This document shows positions 50,175 to 59,523 of a stretch of 64,000 nt of DNA, in pieces. The position numbers and the translations under genes were made by a program. The notes under the pieces were generated by a model that saw only the letters and a list, made by a program, of their open reading frames with translations, searched no databases and was not told where the DNA came from. The stretch covers positions 1,178,001 through 1,242,000 of the forward strand of contig NC_016605.1 in the NCBI RefSeq assembly GCF_000237995.1. The letters run 5' to 3'. This stretch comes from Pediococcus claussenii ATCC BAA-344 (GTDB lineage: Bacteria > Bacillota > Bacilli > Lactobacillales > Lactobacillaceae). Each line of letters starts with the position of its first letter. The stretch's first letter is position 1.

Positions 50175-51101
50175 TTATTGATTTTCGTCTGATACCATTT
50201 CTACCTTAGGATTAAACCAAATTCCCTTAGAAAAACCGCGTAACACTATTTTCTCTTTTCTCAACTTATTTCGCTTGGTTTTCCAAGGCGTTAGTAAAGT
50301 AAATGCCATTAATTTTAAAATATATAGTAATAACGTTTTTCGGCCTTTTTTCCTTGCAACAAAGAATCGATTTCTAAACGAATAAAAATATCTATCCATA
50401 CGATCGGTTTCTTCTGCTAAGAATGCCTTAAAATTAGCATCAGCGTTGCTCTTCATCTTGTGAATTACGAGACTATCCATAACTATGTAACAATTCTCAT
50501 TCATGGAAATTCGTTGAGAATAATCCGAATCATCCGCCCATACAAAAAAGTCTTTTATAGGTAATCCATACTTTCCAACAATCTTCTTAGGAACAAAGAA
50601 TCCTACGAAAGACGCTTTTTCTACTTTAAGAACGTTATCCATTTCTGGGACAGTTCCTAACCAATTTTTAGCTAGTGTTGGTATGTTCATTTTACTTGCT
50701 GTCCCGTCAGTAAACCTTGCATAATTACAAAGAAAGCCAAAATCTTCATCTAACTCTTTTGCTGTCTCAGTTAACTTACCTAAAGCATCTTGCTGAACCA
50801 TGGTATCGTCGTCCATTAGCCAAAAATATTTATAATTAAGCTGATAACCGTACTTTAAAGCAAAATTGTATCCACCTGCTCCACCTAAGTTTTCACCGGT
50901 ATTAACATAGTGAATATTACTTGCATTTTCAAACCTTTTTACTGCTTCTGATGTTCCATCGGTACTAGCGTTATCCACAATAAGTACATCACATTGACTT
51001 TTTGAACTACTCAGATTATTAATACACTCCATTAATAAATCCTTTCGGTTAAATGTCACCACAATTGCTAAAACTTCGTTCAATTCTTGCCATCGCTCCA
51101 A
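50175..51101 (-). CDS. GT2 glycosyltransferase, galactofuranosyl-type
   Basis: The only sugar transferase in the operon besides the priming enzyme. 308 residues; LAIVVTFNRKDLLMECINNL start, DVLIVDNASTDGT, metal site LMDDDTMV (DDD-type) and FVGFFVPKKIVGKYGLPIKD with FVWADDSDY. That pattern (WxxDDD, WxDD) resembles the GlfT/rhamnosyl subgroup of GT2. With glf nearby, a Galf transferase is likely (inference). TTG start after AGGAGG. Confidence 0.85.
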   Translation of the reverse strand: MERWQELNEVLAIVVTFNRKDLLMECINNLSSSKSQCDVLIVDNASTDGTSEAVKRFENASNIHYVNTGENLGGAGGYNFALKYGYQLNYKYFWLMDDDTMVQQDALGKLTETAKELDEDFGFLCNYARFTDGTASKMNIPTLAKNWLGTVPEMDNVLKVEKASFVGFFVPKKIVGKYGLPIKDFFVWADDSDYSQRISMNENCYIVMDSLVIHKMKSNADANFKAFLAEETDRMDRYFYSFRNRFFVARKKGRKTLLLYILKLMAFTLLTPWKTKRNKLRKEKIVLRGFSKGIWFNPKVEMVSDENQ

Positions 51102-51150
51102 ATCAAAAATCCTCCTCTAAAAAATCACATAATATATATTGCTTTTTATC

Positions 51151-51825
51151 TTAATATGCACTATTTGGCTTTATCATAATTAAGACAGTTCTTAGTAATA
51201 TCGTTATATCAAGAGCTAACGAACTTCGACTTATATATTCAATGTCCAAATCTACCATTTCTTTAAAATCAAGATCGTTTCTTCCACTAACCTGCCATAA
51301 TCCAGTACAGCCGGGCTTAACAACTAATCTTTTTTTTTCATACTCCGTATATTCGGATACTTCCCTAATTAGGGGTGGTCTTGTACCAACCAAGCTCATA
51401 TCTCCAATTAAAACGTTAACTAATTGTGGAAGTTCATCAATACTATGTCTTCTTATGAAATTTCCTACATGTGTAACACGCGGATCATTTTTCATTTTGA
51501 ACATAGCACCATCAACTTCATTTTTTTCAGCGAGAGAGTCTAGTATCTTATCCGCATTCACAACCATAGAACGAAATTTATACATTTTAAATCTTTTACC
51601 ATGTCGTCCCACTCTATACTGAAAATAGAACACAGGACCATTGACGTCCTCTTTTTTTATTGCCAAAGACACTATTAAAAAGACGGGGAATAACAATAGT
51701 AAACCTAATAAACTAGCAACAATATCAAAAGTTCTCTTGAGAAAGCGATATACAAACCGCCTACTCTGATTCTGGTACTCTTCTAAAAGAGTAAATTCAT
51801 TATCTTTAATCACAATAATCACCAT
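51151..51825 (-). CDS. Undecaprenyl-phosphate sugar phosphotransferase (priming enzyme)
   Basis: Puts the first sugar phosphate (galactose or glucose) on undecaprenyl phosphate. About 224 residues: one hydrophobic anchor (LLGLLLLFPVFLIVSLAI) then the catalytic part with KMYKFRSMVVNAD, IRRHSIDELPQLVNVL, MSLVGTRPP and WQVSGRNDLDF. Short form without the N-terminal membrane domain of longer enzymes. ATG at 51825 follows AAGGATTCTA; the longer reading from 51882 has no ribosome site. Confidence 0.94.
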   Translation of the reverse strand: MVIIVIKDNEFTLLEEYQNQSRRFVYRFLKRTFDIVASLLGLLLLFPVFLIVSLAIKKEDVNGPVFYFQYRVGRHGKRFKMYKFRSMVVNADKILDSLAEKNEVDGAMFKMKNDPRVTHVGNFIRRHSIDELPQLVNVLIGDMSLVGTRPPLIREVSEYTEYEKKRLVVKPGCTGLWQVSGRNDLDFKEMVDLDIEYISRSSLALDITILLRTVLIMIKPNSAY

Positions 51826-51909
51826 TAGAATCCTTTTTATTTTTAAGTCGCAATCTCTACTATCCCTCCCCGAATGAATCACTAGAAAATGCGCTACTTT
51901 ATAATTAAA

Positions 51910-52695
51910 TTAAAACAACCAAAAATGCTTCTTTTTCTCACTCAACTCCGAAATTCTCATAATACCCTCATCAGAGATTTCATCGCCATTAATAATTGCT
52001 TTGGCGTTAAAATTAAGCAACTCCATCCTACGTTCTCCATCTGACCGTTCCACCTTTTCAAAGGCTTCCTCCATTAGGAACCGTCTTCCTCTAAAATTGT
52101 GTGCGTCTGAAGAAAAAACAAAGCCAAGATTTGCTTCAATTATTTTTTCGGTCAAGGTCGTCACTTTTTTACCAAAAACATCAAGATAGCTACTACTTGT
52201 TACTTGGGTTAAGCATCCCATTTCAACAAAATCATATAGCTTATCCGGATTCTGTTGAAATCCTTGATTTCGTTCAGGATGAGCAATTACAGGAATAATC
52301 CCACGTGACAAGAGTTCAAACAATATTTTTTCTGTGTATTCGGGAATACCGTTGTGTGGCAACTCCAAGAGTAAGTATTTTCCACCCTCGTCCATAAAAA
52401 GAATATCGTCAGCATCAATTGCTGCTAATAGATCACCTGTCAAATGGACCTCCTGTCCAGGAAAAACTGTCAATGGAATATTCTCCTCATTCAATCTTTC
52501 CTGAAACTCATTTGTCTTTTGAATCACATCAACTTTATGATTCGTGTACTCTCCATCCATATGATGAGGTGTAACTAAGATATGCGAAATCCCTTGTTCA
52601 ACAGCAACACGTGCAAGATCCAAAGACATCCCCATATCCTTAGATCCATCATCAACTCCAGGTAAAATATGACAATGCAGATCAATTATTCCCAT
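51910..52695 (-). CDS. cpsB: Tyrosine-protein phosphatase CpsB (PHP family)
   Basis: Manganese-dependent phosphatase that removes phosphate from CpsD. 261 residues; metal sites in MGIIDLHCHILPGVDDGSKD, LVTPHHMDGEYTN, PGQEVHLTG, IPVIAHPERNQGF and FSSDAHN. Its ATG shares one base with the CpsD stop codon. With CpsC and CpsD it sets chain length. Confidence 0.95.
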   Translation of the reverse strand: MGIIDLHCHILPGVDDGSKDMGMSLDLARVAVEQGISHILVTPHHMDGEYTNHKVDVIQKTNEFQERLNEENIPLTVFPGQEVHLTGDLLAAIDADDILFMDEGGKYLLLELPHNGIPEYTEKILFELLSRGIIPVIAHPERNQGFQQNPDKLYDFVEMGCLTQVTSSSYLDVFGKKVTTLTEKIIEANLGFVFSSDAHNFRGRRFLMEEAFEKVERSDGERRMELLNFNAKAIINGDEISDEGIMRISELSEKKKHFWLF

Positions 52696-53432
52696 TATTT
52701 GCCTCCCGTTCCATAATATCCACCGTAATTACCGCCATAATATCCAGTTGATTTCTCCGCTGTAACCCGATTCATGATAGCACCAAGTATTTTTGCATGA
52801 ACAACGTCCAGTAGTTGCTTAGCATGCCGAACTCCAGCCTTATCAGCATAGCCTTGTGGCACAACTAAAATAGTACCGTCTGCCCTAGCAGCCAATACTT
52901 GTGCATCGGTAACAGTATTAACGGGTGGCGCATCAATAATTACTACATCAAACTTTTCAGATAAAGACTTCATTATTTCACCCATTCGTTCAGACCCTAG
53001 TAGTTCAGAGGGATTGGGTGGTATCGGACCACTAGTCATTATTGATAGATCCTTAATTGGCGTTTCATGAATGGCCGTATCCATATCAACATTACCACTC
53101 AATAAAGTACTAAGCCCCTTTGCATTATTTTGACTAAAAGTACGATGGACCGTTGGGCGGCGTAAGTCTGCATCAACTAATAGAATTTTCCTTCCCTGAA
53201 CTGCCCATGTAACTGCCACATTGTTACTAACAGTGGATTTTCCTTCTGATGGTGCCGACGAAGTAAATACGATTGTTTTTAGTTTCTGATCAATTGCTGA
53301 AAATTTAATATTAGTTCTAATTGTCCTAAATTGTTCTGCGATAACCGAAGCGGGTTCTGTATAAGCAATTAAACCCACTCCGTTTTTTAGGCTTTCGTCA
53401 TCCAATTTTCTTTTTCTATTAAATATTGACAT
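52695..53432 (-). CDS. cpsD: Tyrosine kinase CpsD
   Basis: Bacterial tyrosine kinase of 245 residues. Walker A in SSAPSEGKSTVSNN, Walker A' ILLVDADLRRPT, Walker B VVIIDAPP, and a tyrosine/glycine-rich tail GYYGGNYGGYYGTGGK that is the autophosphorylation cluster. Three bases after CpsC, the membrane partner that activates it. Confidence 0.96.
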   Translation of the reverse strand: MSIFNRKRKLDDESLKNGVGLIAYTEPASVIAEQFRTIRTNIKFSAIDQKLKTIVFTSSAPSEGKSTVSNNVAVTWAVQGRKILLVDADLRRPTVHRTFSQNNAKGLSTLLSGNVDMDTAIHETPIKDLSIMTSGPIPPNPSELLGSERMGEIMKSLSEKFDVVIIDAPPVNTVTDAQVLAARADGTILVVPQGYADKAGVRHAKQLLDVVHAKILGAIMNRVTAEKSTGYYGGNYGGYYGTGGK

Positions 53433-53435
53433 CTG

Positions 53436-54215
53436 TTAGACCCTCCTTCTTGTTCGTGAAGTATCTTTGGAATCGTGTGACTTTGCATCATCAGAATTAT
53501 TAGGAACGACCCGTTTCTTTAAATCTTTAACAGCAATTTCATTAACCACACCTAAACTATTTAATCCAAGTTCATCAGTTAAGAATTCTTCTGATGTTAC
53601 GGTTCTATCACTCAATTCACGTAAGAATGCAAGGCCAAACCCAATAAGTAAACCAAGTATCAGTCCAGCTACAAGGTTTAACTTCGTTCGTGGGCTAACT
53701 GGTTGATCATCCGCCTGTGCCTTAGAAACCATTGATACATTATTGACACTCATGATCTTTCCAATCTTGTTTTTGAAAACTGAAGCGGTTTTGTTAGCAA
53801 TTTTCGCAGCCATTTCAGGATTTGTACTTTTAGCGGTGATCGAAAACACTTGAGAATTTTGCTGGCTAGAAATAGAAATTGCCTTTTTCATTCCATTTTC
53901 TCCGGGGTAACCGGCTTGCCCGGCTAGTGAACTATCAACATCCCTTAAAACAGCTGGACTCATGATGATATCTTTGTATGTACTAATCATTTGAACATCA
54001 GCTTGAACCTGTTGAAATTGCGCCCCCTGCATTTCGGCCGGAAGCTTCCGATTGACTAAGATTTCTGTTGTCGCGCTATATTTTGGCGTCATAATAAAAA
54101 AAGTCACCAATACTGATAATAAAGTCACAATAACTGTACTAGCAGCAATCAATCCGATGTGACGCCTTAAAGTTGATAAAACTTGTCCGATACTTATTTG
54201 TTGTTCAGTTTCCAT
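53436..54215 (-). CDS. cpsC: Chain-length determinant CpsC (Wzz family)
   Basis: Membrane modulator that activates CpsD. 259 residues with two membrane segments (about 18-42 and 176-196), an outside domain between them, the proline motif SPRTKLNLVAG before the second segment, and a charged C-terminal tail. Confidence 0.94.
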   Translation of the reverse strand: METEQQISIGQVLSTLRRHIGLIAASTVIVTLLSVLVTFFIMTPKYSATTEILVNRKLPAEMQGAQFQQVQADVQMISTYKDIIMSPAVLRDVDSSLAGQAGYPGENGMKKAISISSQQNSQVFSITAKSTNPEMAAKIANKTASVFKNKIGKIMSVNNVSMVSKAQADDQPVSPRTKLNLVAGLILGLLIGFGLAFLRELSDRTVTSEEFLTDELGLNSLGVVNEIAVKDLKKRVVPNNSDDAKSHDSKDTSRTRRRV

Positions 54216-54232
54216 TTAATCCTCCACGCTTA

Positions 54233-55357
54233 TTATTTAAGCTTGTTAAATATTTGTGTTGATGCATTAGAAAGGCTGTTTGAATCAGTTACATAGTTGC
54301 TAAGTAGCACAACACCAGTATTATTACTACGGTGCCATTCCACTCGATTTCGACCTCCCGTTAGTGCCTGAGCCATGGACAAATCATTGCCACTAACTAA
54401 GAATCCGGCCGCATGTCCATTCTTTAATAAATTATTCCAAGTACCATTCTTGATATAACTGCCATTAAATATATAAGCACATAGCTTAGCAACATCAGCA
54501 GCTGTACTAATAACTGGTGAATCTCCGGCCCGATTAACATCTGTTACATTTAATTCATCAGACGATACTTCCGATTTAACCCCTACCGTCGGATCCATCT
54601 GATAGTAACTAACGGCATCTTTAAGCGACCCAACTTTTGAATTTCTCATTCCAGCACTTTCAAAAAATTCATTTAACACTGTTTCATATTTTTTTCCAGT
54701 CGCCTTTTGGATTATGTAGGAAGAGATAATTGTGTTTAAATTGCTATCTGCATATTGTCCAATCTGACTTTCATCGAAGCTAGCATTAGAATCTGCCCAG
54801 CTCATCTGACTGCCTACTGAAGCTATTGGGCTACCAGAAACTGATGTTATCCCTGAAGATTGATTAATAACGTCCTTCAACGTTATTTGACTAGCGCCAG
54901 GTAAAGTCGAGTCATACTTTGAAACAGTAGTTGAAAGTTTTAACTTACCTTGGTCTACTAAATGCAAAATAATACCGGCATTGATATTATCCTGAATTTT
55001 TCCAATTAGAAACCCACTTAGGTTTGTGTTTTTTTCATCTTTAGTAGTATTGCTAAATCCTCTACTTTGACGTATCTTAAGTTTCCCTTTTACAATTGCC
55101 GCCGCTTGTCCAGAGATGCTATTATCATTTAAAATTGAACTCACGTTAATTAGCTTGGGTGCGGTTGATGTAGTATCATCTTTATTACTTGTTGAACTAG
55201 ATACAGCATGGTTGTTAACCATTACTGTAGTACTTCGCTTATCTATCAAGTGATTTGCCAAAGAATCCTTTTTCACTAAAGAAATCCCGAATCCAAGTGC
55301 ACAAAAAACTACGACAATTGCAACAAACGTTCCTACCCATCTTAAAAATCTTTTCAT
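54233..55357 (-). CDS. Beta-lactamase-fold protein lacking the catalytic motif, first gene of the EPS operon
   Basis: A 374-residue protein with one N-terminal membrane segment (about 8-28) and a beta-lactamase/PBP4* type domain outside. The shape of the family is plain: FLIGKIQDNINAGIILHLVDQGKLKLSTTVSKY aligns with the active-site helix, followed by NQSSGITSVSGSP. But where S-x-x-K should stand there is KIQD (about 120-123), and the second motif reads YAD. So the nucleophile serine and general-base lysine are both gone. It is 17 bases ahead of CpsC in the same operon. Probably a binding protein or scaffold. Confidence 0.75.
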   Translation of the reverse strand: MKRFLRWVGTFVAIVVVFCALGFGISLVKKDSLANHLIDKRSTTVMVNNHAVSSSTSNKDDTTSTAPKLINVSSILNDNSISGQAAAIVKGKLKIRQSRGFSNTTKDEKNTNLSGFLIGKIQDNINAGIILHLVDQGKLKLSTTVSKYDSTLPGASQITLKDVINQSSGITSVSGSPIASVGSQMSWADSNASFDESQIGQYADSNLNTIISSYIIQKATGKKYETVLNEFFESAGMRNSKVGSLKDAVSYYQMDPTVGVKSEVSSDELNVTDVNRAGDSPVISTAADVAKLCAYIFNGSYIKNGTWNNLLKNGHAAGFLVSGNDLSMAQALTGGRNRVEWHRSNNTGVVLLSNYVTDSNSLSNASTQIFNKLK

Positions 55358-55363
55358 GTACAA

Positions 55364-55624
55364 AAAACTCCATCTTGTATTTTTTACCTTTTTAAATCTA
55401 TCATTATTTATGTCCCTTCACAATGTCTTGTTGAAGTTTGGCGACCCCACAAAAGCGGTTACATTCGCGAGTTAATTCCTAAATATTACAATGTACAAAA
55501 TTTTATATTATATTTGAAAACGAATTATCATTTTATAAACACTCTAAAAATCATGGAATTAATAAAAAGCCCTCTCAGACTTTACACATTGTGTTTAGTC
55601 GAAAAGACTTTTCGAATTACTACT
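55364..55624 (-). other. EPS operon leader and promoter region
   Basis: About 260 bases without a gene. On the minus strand an AT-rich stretch near 55495-55520 (AAATATAATATAAAATTTTG) offers TATAAT-like -10 sites with poor -35 sites. A long leader follows with a bulged hairpin CTTCAaCAA/TTGTGAAG at about 55424-55444 and a GC-richer segment (AACCGCTTTTGTGGGGTCGC). No known riboswitch or protein leader was recognised. Confidence 0.45.
55563..55583 (-). terminator. Weak terminator of the rlmCD-type gene
   Basis: AAAGTC/GGGCTTT with loop TGAGA and TTTTTATT after it. It contains two G-T pairs, so the call is tentative. Confidence 0.45.
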
Positions 55625-56989
55625 TTATTTAAGGCTCAAAACCGTTACGCTTTCAACATGGGGTGTCTGTGGAAATTGATCAACCGGAATAATTGAACCA
55701 TCTACCTCATAACCTTGTTCTTCAAATAATCCAATATCGCGAACCAAGGTGGCAGGATTACAACTGACATATACAACCTTCTTTGGCTGTAATTCCCCAA
55801 TGCTTTCGATCACACTACCTGCAAGACCCTTACGTGGTGGATCCACAACAACTAGATCAGTTTTAATTTCATTTTCTGCCCACAGCTTCATCTGATCTTC
55901 GGCCTTATTGATTACGAATTCCACATTATCAATTCCGTTGCTTTGTGCATTCATCTTAGCGTCATGAATAGCTTCTGGTACTACTTCGACACCCATTACC
56001 CGTTTAGCATGCTTTGCCATTGCTAAGGAAATTGTCCCAATTCCACAATATAAATCCAAAACAGTTTCATTGCCAGTTAGTCCAGCCTTATCAATAGCCA
56101 ATTGATATAGTTTTTCAGTCTGAACTGGATTTACCTGATAAAACGAACTTGGCGAAATAATAAAGTTAATTCCTAATAGTTGATCATGAATTACAGGTGA
56201 TCCAGATTTCAGGATATTTTTATCTCCCATCATCACATTAGTAACTCGATTATTAATATTTTGGTAAACACTGACAACGTTATTAATTGCAGCAATTTCA
56301 TTAAATACTTGATCACTATTAGGAAATTGCTCTTTATTAGTGATCAATACAACCATAATCTCGCCAGATTTTCTTCCACGTCGAACCATCACATTCCTAA
56401 TGATTCCTTGATGGTTAACTTCTTCATAAGGCACTACTTGGTTTGCCCTAAGGATATCCCTTACTTTAACAATTACATCATCAATGACCGTATCTTGAAT
56501 TCTAAAATCTTCAATTGGTACTAAATCATGCGAGTTTCTTTTAAAGAAGCCCGTTTCCAATTGTTCAGCAACTGTTCGAACAGGAATTTGAGCCTTATTT
56601 CGATAACCATAGGGTTCATCCATCCCAATTGTATTATCAACGTGAATATTCAAATGGCTTTTCTTCAATAGGTTTTCAATTTGATGCTGTTTAAACAGCA
56701 GTTGCGCGTCGTACCTCAAATATTGAAGAGGTGCGATTCCTGTTTGTGTATATTCTTTTCCTAACCCATCAACTCGATCTGGACTGGATTGTAAAACTTC
56801 TAATACTCGCCCAAACGCATAGGTCTTTTGAACTTTAGTTACAACAATTTTGGCCTTTTCGCCAGGTAAAGTATTGGTTATAAAAATCGGAAAGTTTTCG
56901 ATTTTCGCTACCCCTAAGCCTTGGTATGTTAGATCTTCGATGCTTACGTCGTACTGTTTATTTTTTTCAACTGGTTGCTTTGTCTTCAT
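55625..56989 (-). CDS. rlmCD: 23S rRNA (uracil-5-)-methyltransferase, RlmCD/RumA family
   Basis: Makes m5U in 23S rRNA (positions 747 and/or 1939). 454 residues: N-terminal TRAM domain (QYDVSIEDLTYQGLGVAKI to about 60), then the SAM domain with DLYCGIGTISLAMA, GVEVVPEAI, VVVDPPRKG and the catalytic cysteine in VSCNPATLVRD. Gram-positive genomes often have one dual enzyme (RlmCD); a paralogue cannot be excluded. Confidence 0.93.
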   Translation of the reverse strand: MKTKQPVEKNKQYDVSIEDLTYQGLGVAKIENFPIFITNTLPGEKAKIVVTKVQKTYAFGRVLEVLQSSPDRVDGLGKEYTQTGIAPLQYLRYDAQLLFKQHQIENLLKKSHLNIHVDNTIGMDEPYGYRNKAQIPVRTVAEQLETGFFKRNSHDLVPIEDFRIQDTVIDDVIVKVRDILRANQVVPYEEVNHQGIIRNVMVRRGRKSGEIMVVLITNKEQFPNSDQVFNEIAAINNVVSVYQNINNRVTNVMMGDKNILKSGSPVIHDQLLGINFIISPSSFYQVNPVQTEKLYQLAIDKAGLTGNETVLDLYCGIGTISLAMAKHAKRVMGVEVVPEAIHDAKMNAQSNGIDNVEFVINKAEDQMKLWAENEIKTDLVVVDPPRKGLAGSVIESIGELQPKKVVYVSCNPATLVRDIGLFEEQGYEVDGSIIPVDQFPQTPHVESVTVLSLK

Positions 56990-57014
56990 GTATTCTTCCT
57001 TTACTTAGTTAAAT

Positions 57015-57053
57015 AAAAAAGGTGAGGTCACACATGCAACACTCATCCTTTTA
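57015..57053 (-). terminator. Terminator of the gatCAB-dgkB operon
   Basis: AAAAGGaTGAG pairs with CTCACCTTTT, one bulge, then TTTT. Placed immediately beyond the dgkB stop codon. Confidence 0.72.
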
Positions 57054-57057
57054 TACA

Positions 57058-58071
57058 TTAATCATCACTATCTTCATCTTCCGGTATTTTTTCAACCGCT
57101 TCAACGAATTGTTGTTCTGCTTCTTCCATAATCTTATCATCAGGGTCGCCCCCAATTGCATTATCAGGAATTTTATCAACATTGGCAAACATTTCGATGT
57201 GTCGATGCAAATTTTTAAAAACCATCGGTGCATCGCCACCATACTCGCCATCTAGGTTAATCATGATTTTATCATTAACCGGATTAACCTTAACCTTTTT
57301 TGCTTTACGGTAAATAATTCGTTCATCATCAACGTGCTTTCCATTCAATGCTTTTACCATCAAATGAAGCAAAGCTGGCAAGTTCCCTGGCTTCACGATT
57401 ATCATGGTGAATCGACCATCATCTAGAGAAGCATCCGGAACAATCTGTTCAAATCCCCCGATTGAGTTTGTTAGTGCTAAGAAGAACATTGAGGCTTTAT
57501 CCTTAAAGTGCTCACCATCATACTCAATATCCATCTCAACCGGTTTAACCTGAGGTAATATTTCGGCTCCTCGTACCAAATAAGCCATGTAACCAAAAAC
57601 GCTTTTTAAATTAGATGGCACATCATAGGTTAATTCCGTTAACAACCCCCCAGCCGCGATATTAATAAAGTAGTTATTACCTGCTTTACCAATATCCATC
57701 TTAAATCGCTGATCTTTTAACACAATTTTGGCTGCTGCAACGGGATCCTCACGTGGTATTCTCAAAGCACGCGCATAATCGTTAGTAGTACCTGCTGGAA
57801 TAATTGCCATCTGTGGTCGCCAATGTAGTGGAGCGATGCCGTTAACTACTTCATTGATTGTTCCGTCACCACCAGCGGCAACAATTAAATCAAATCCTTC
57901 TTTTCCCGCACGATTTGCCTCATTCTTGGCGGAATTAGGTTCAGGTGTAGTTGCAAAAGCACTGGTTTCGAATCCTGCCTCTTCAAAAACACTAAAAATA
58001 TCAACCAGATTTTGCTTAATTGCCTCACGTCCTGAGGTCGGATTATATATTATGCGCGCACGCTTTGTCAT
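57058..58071 (-). CDS. dgkB: Diacylglycerol kinase (DgkB family)
   Basis: Phosphorylates diacylglycerol, returning it to phospholipid synthesis; needed where LtaS releases diacylglycerol. 337 residues; RIIYNPTSGRE start and the nucleotide site VAAGGDGTINEVVNG, then LGIIPAGTTNDYARAL-type motif (IPAGTTNDYARAL). ATG at 58071, with GGAGGAATT upstream. The acidic tail (EEAEQQFVEAVEKIPEDEDS) is unremarkable. Confidence 0.93.
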   Translation of the reverse strand: MTKRARIIYNPTSGREAIKQNLVDIFSVFEEAGFETSAFATTPEPNSAKNEANRAGKEGFDLIVAAGGDGTINEVVNGIAPLHWRPQMAIIPAGTTNDYARALRIPREDPVAAAKIVLKDQRFKMDIGKAGNNYFINIAAGGLLTELTYDVPSNLKSVFGYMAYLVRGAEILPQVKPVEMDIEYDGEHFKDKASMFFLALTNSIGGFEQIVPDASLDDGRFTMIIVKPGNLPALLHLMVKALNGKHVDDERIIYRKAKKVKVNPVNDKIMINLDGEYGGDAPMVFKNLHRHIEMFANVDKIPDNAIGGDPDDKIMEEAEQQFVEAVEKIPEDEDSDD

Positions 58072-58095
58072 TGCACGTAATTCCTCCAAATCTAA

Positions 58096-59523
58096 TTATC
58101 GAGCATTTAACTCTTTCATTAACAACTGATTAACAACCTTAGGATTAGCCTGTCCCTTAGTCTGTTTCATAATTTGACCAACAAGGAAACCAACGGCACG
58201 ATCCTTACCATTCTTGAAATCAACAACTGATTGTTCGTTATCATTAACAACTGCTGTAATGATTGGTTGTAGTTGAGCAGGATCAGATAATTGAACAAGT
58301 CCTTTAGCTTTAACCCATGCTTCTGGCTCTTCTCCATCCGTAATCGCCTTGAAAACCTTTTTAGCAATTTTTGAGGAAATCACATCACCACTAATCATCT
58401 TAACCATTGAAGCAAGATGTTCAGGCGTTAGCTTTGTATCTTGAAGGTCAACCTTCTGATCATTCAAGAAAGCATTAACATCCCCCATCAAATAGTTGGC
58501 CGTTAGCTTCGCATCCGCACCTTCAGCGACTGCAGATTCAAAGAAATCAGACATTTCTTTGGTCTGAGTAAGCACCATTGCATCATAGTCAGACAATCCT
58601 AGCTTGTTAACATAGCGATCACGGCGCTTGCTAGGCATCTCTGGCATCTTAGCCTCAACGTCCTTAATCCATTTATCGCTAATGTGGATTGCTGGTAAAT
58701 CTGGTTCAGGGAAGTACCGATAGTCATCAGCCCCTTCCTTAAGACGCATTAGGATTGTCTGCCCAGAAGGTTCATCATACCGACGTGTTTCCGGACGGAC
58801 TTGTCCGCCAGCCAACAAAATTTGTTGCTGACGCTTTTCCTCAAATGCTAATCCTTTGCGGACAAAATTAAACGAATTGATATTCTTCAATTCCGCTTTT
58901 GTTCCAAAGGTTTCAGAACCAAATGGACGAATTGAAATATTTACATCAACTCGCATTGATCCTTCTTCCATTTTAACATCAGAAATTCCTGTAAATTGAA
59001 TTGTTTGCCGTAACGCTTCCAAATAAGCATATGCTTCATCCGGTGATTCAATATCTGGTTTTGAAACAATTTCAATTAATGGTGTACCCTGACGGTTTAA
59101 GTCAACGTAGGAATATCCATTTGGATTATGCGTATTTTTCCCAGCATCTTCTTCAATATGCATTTCAGAAATTCCAACTTTTTTCTTTTTGCCATCAACT
59201 TCAATTTCAATCCATCCATCAGTACCAATTGGAGTATCAGATTGGGTAACTTGGTACGCCTTGGGATTGTCAGGATAAAAGTAATTCTTACGATCAAAGT
59301 GTTGATAAGGGGCAATATCAGCATGCAAAGCTGTTGCTGCCATCATCCCTGCTTCAACGACCCCCTTATTAGTTTGAGGCAATACACCAGGATACCCCCA
59401 ATCAATTACGTTAGTATTAGAATTAGGATCATCCCCAAATTCTACTGGAGAGGGACTGAAAATTTTAGAGTTTGTTTTTAACTCAATGTGGACTTCAAGC
59501 CCAATCGTTGTTTGAAAATTCAT
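58096..59523 (-). CDS. gatB: Aspartyl/glutamyl-tRNA amidotransferase subunit B
   Basis: Activates misacylated Glu-tRNA-Gln and Asp-tRNA-Asn for amidation. 475 residues: [19 protein letters not shown] start, [27 protein letters not shown] and the C-terminal YqeY-like domain. ATG shares a base with the gatA stop codon region (TAATG). Confidence 0.97.
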   Translation of the reverse strand: MNFQTTIGLEVHIELKTNSKIFSPSPVEFGDDPNSNTNVIDWGYPGVLPQTNKGVVEAGMMAATALHADIAPYQHFDRKNYFYPDNPKAYQVTQSDTPIGTDGWIEIEVDGKKKKVGISEMHIEEDAGKNTHNPNGYSYVDLNRQGTPLIEIVSKPDIESPDEAYAYLEALRQTIQFTGISDVKMEEGSMRVDVNISIRPFGSETFGTKAELKNINSFNFVRKGLAFEEKRQQQILLAGGQVRPETRRYDEPSGQTILMRLKEGADDYRYFPEPDLPAIHISDKWIKDVEAKMPEMPSKRRDRYVNKLGLSDYDAMVLTQTKEMSDFFESAVAEGADAKLTANYLMGDVNAFLNDQKVDLQDTKLTPEHLASMVKMISGDVISSKIAKKVFKAITDGEEPEAWVKAKGLVQLSDPAQLQPIITAVVNDNEQSVVDFKNGKDRAVGFLVGQIMKQTKGQANPKVVNQLLMKELNAR

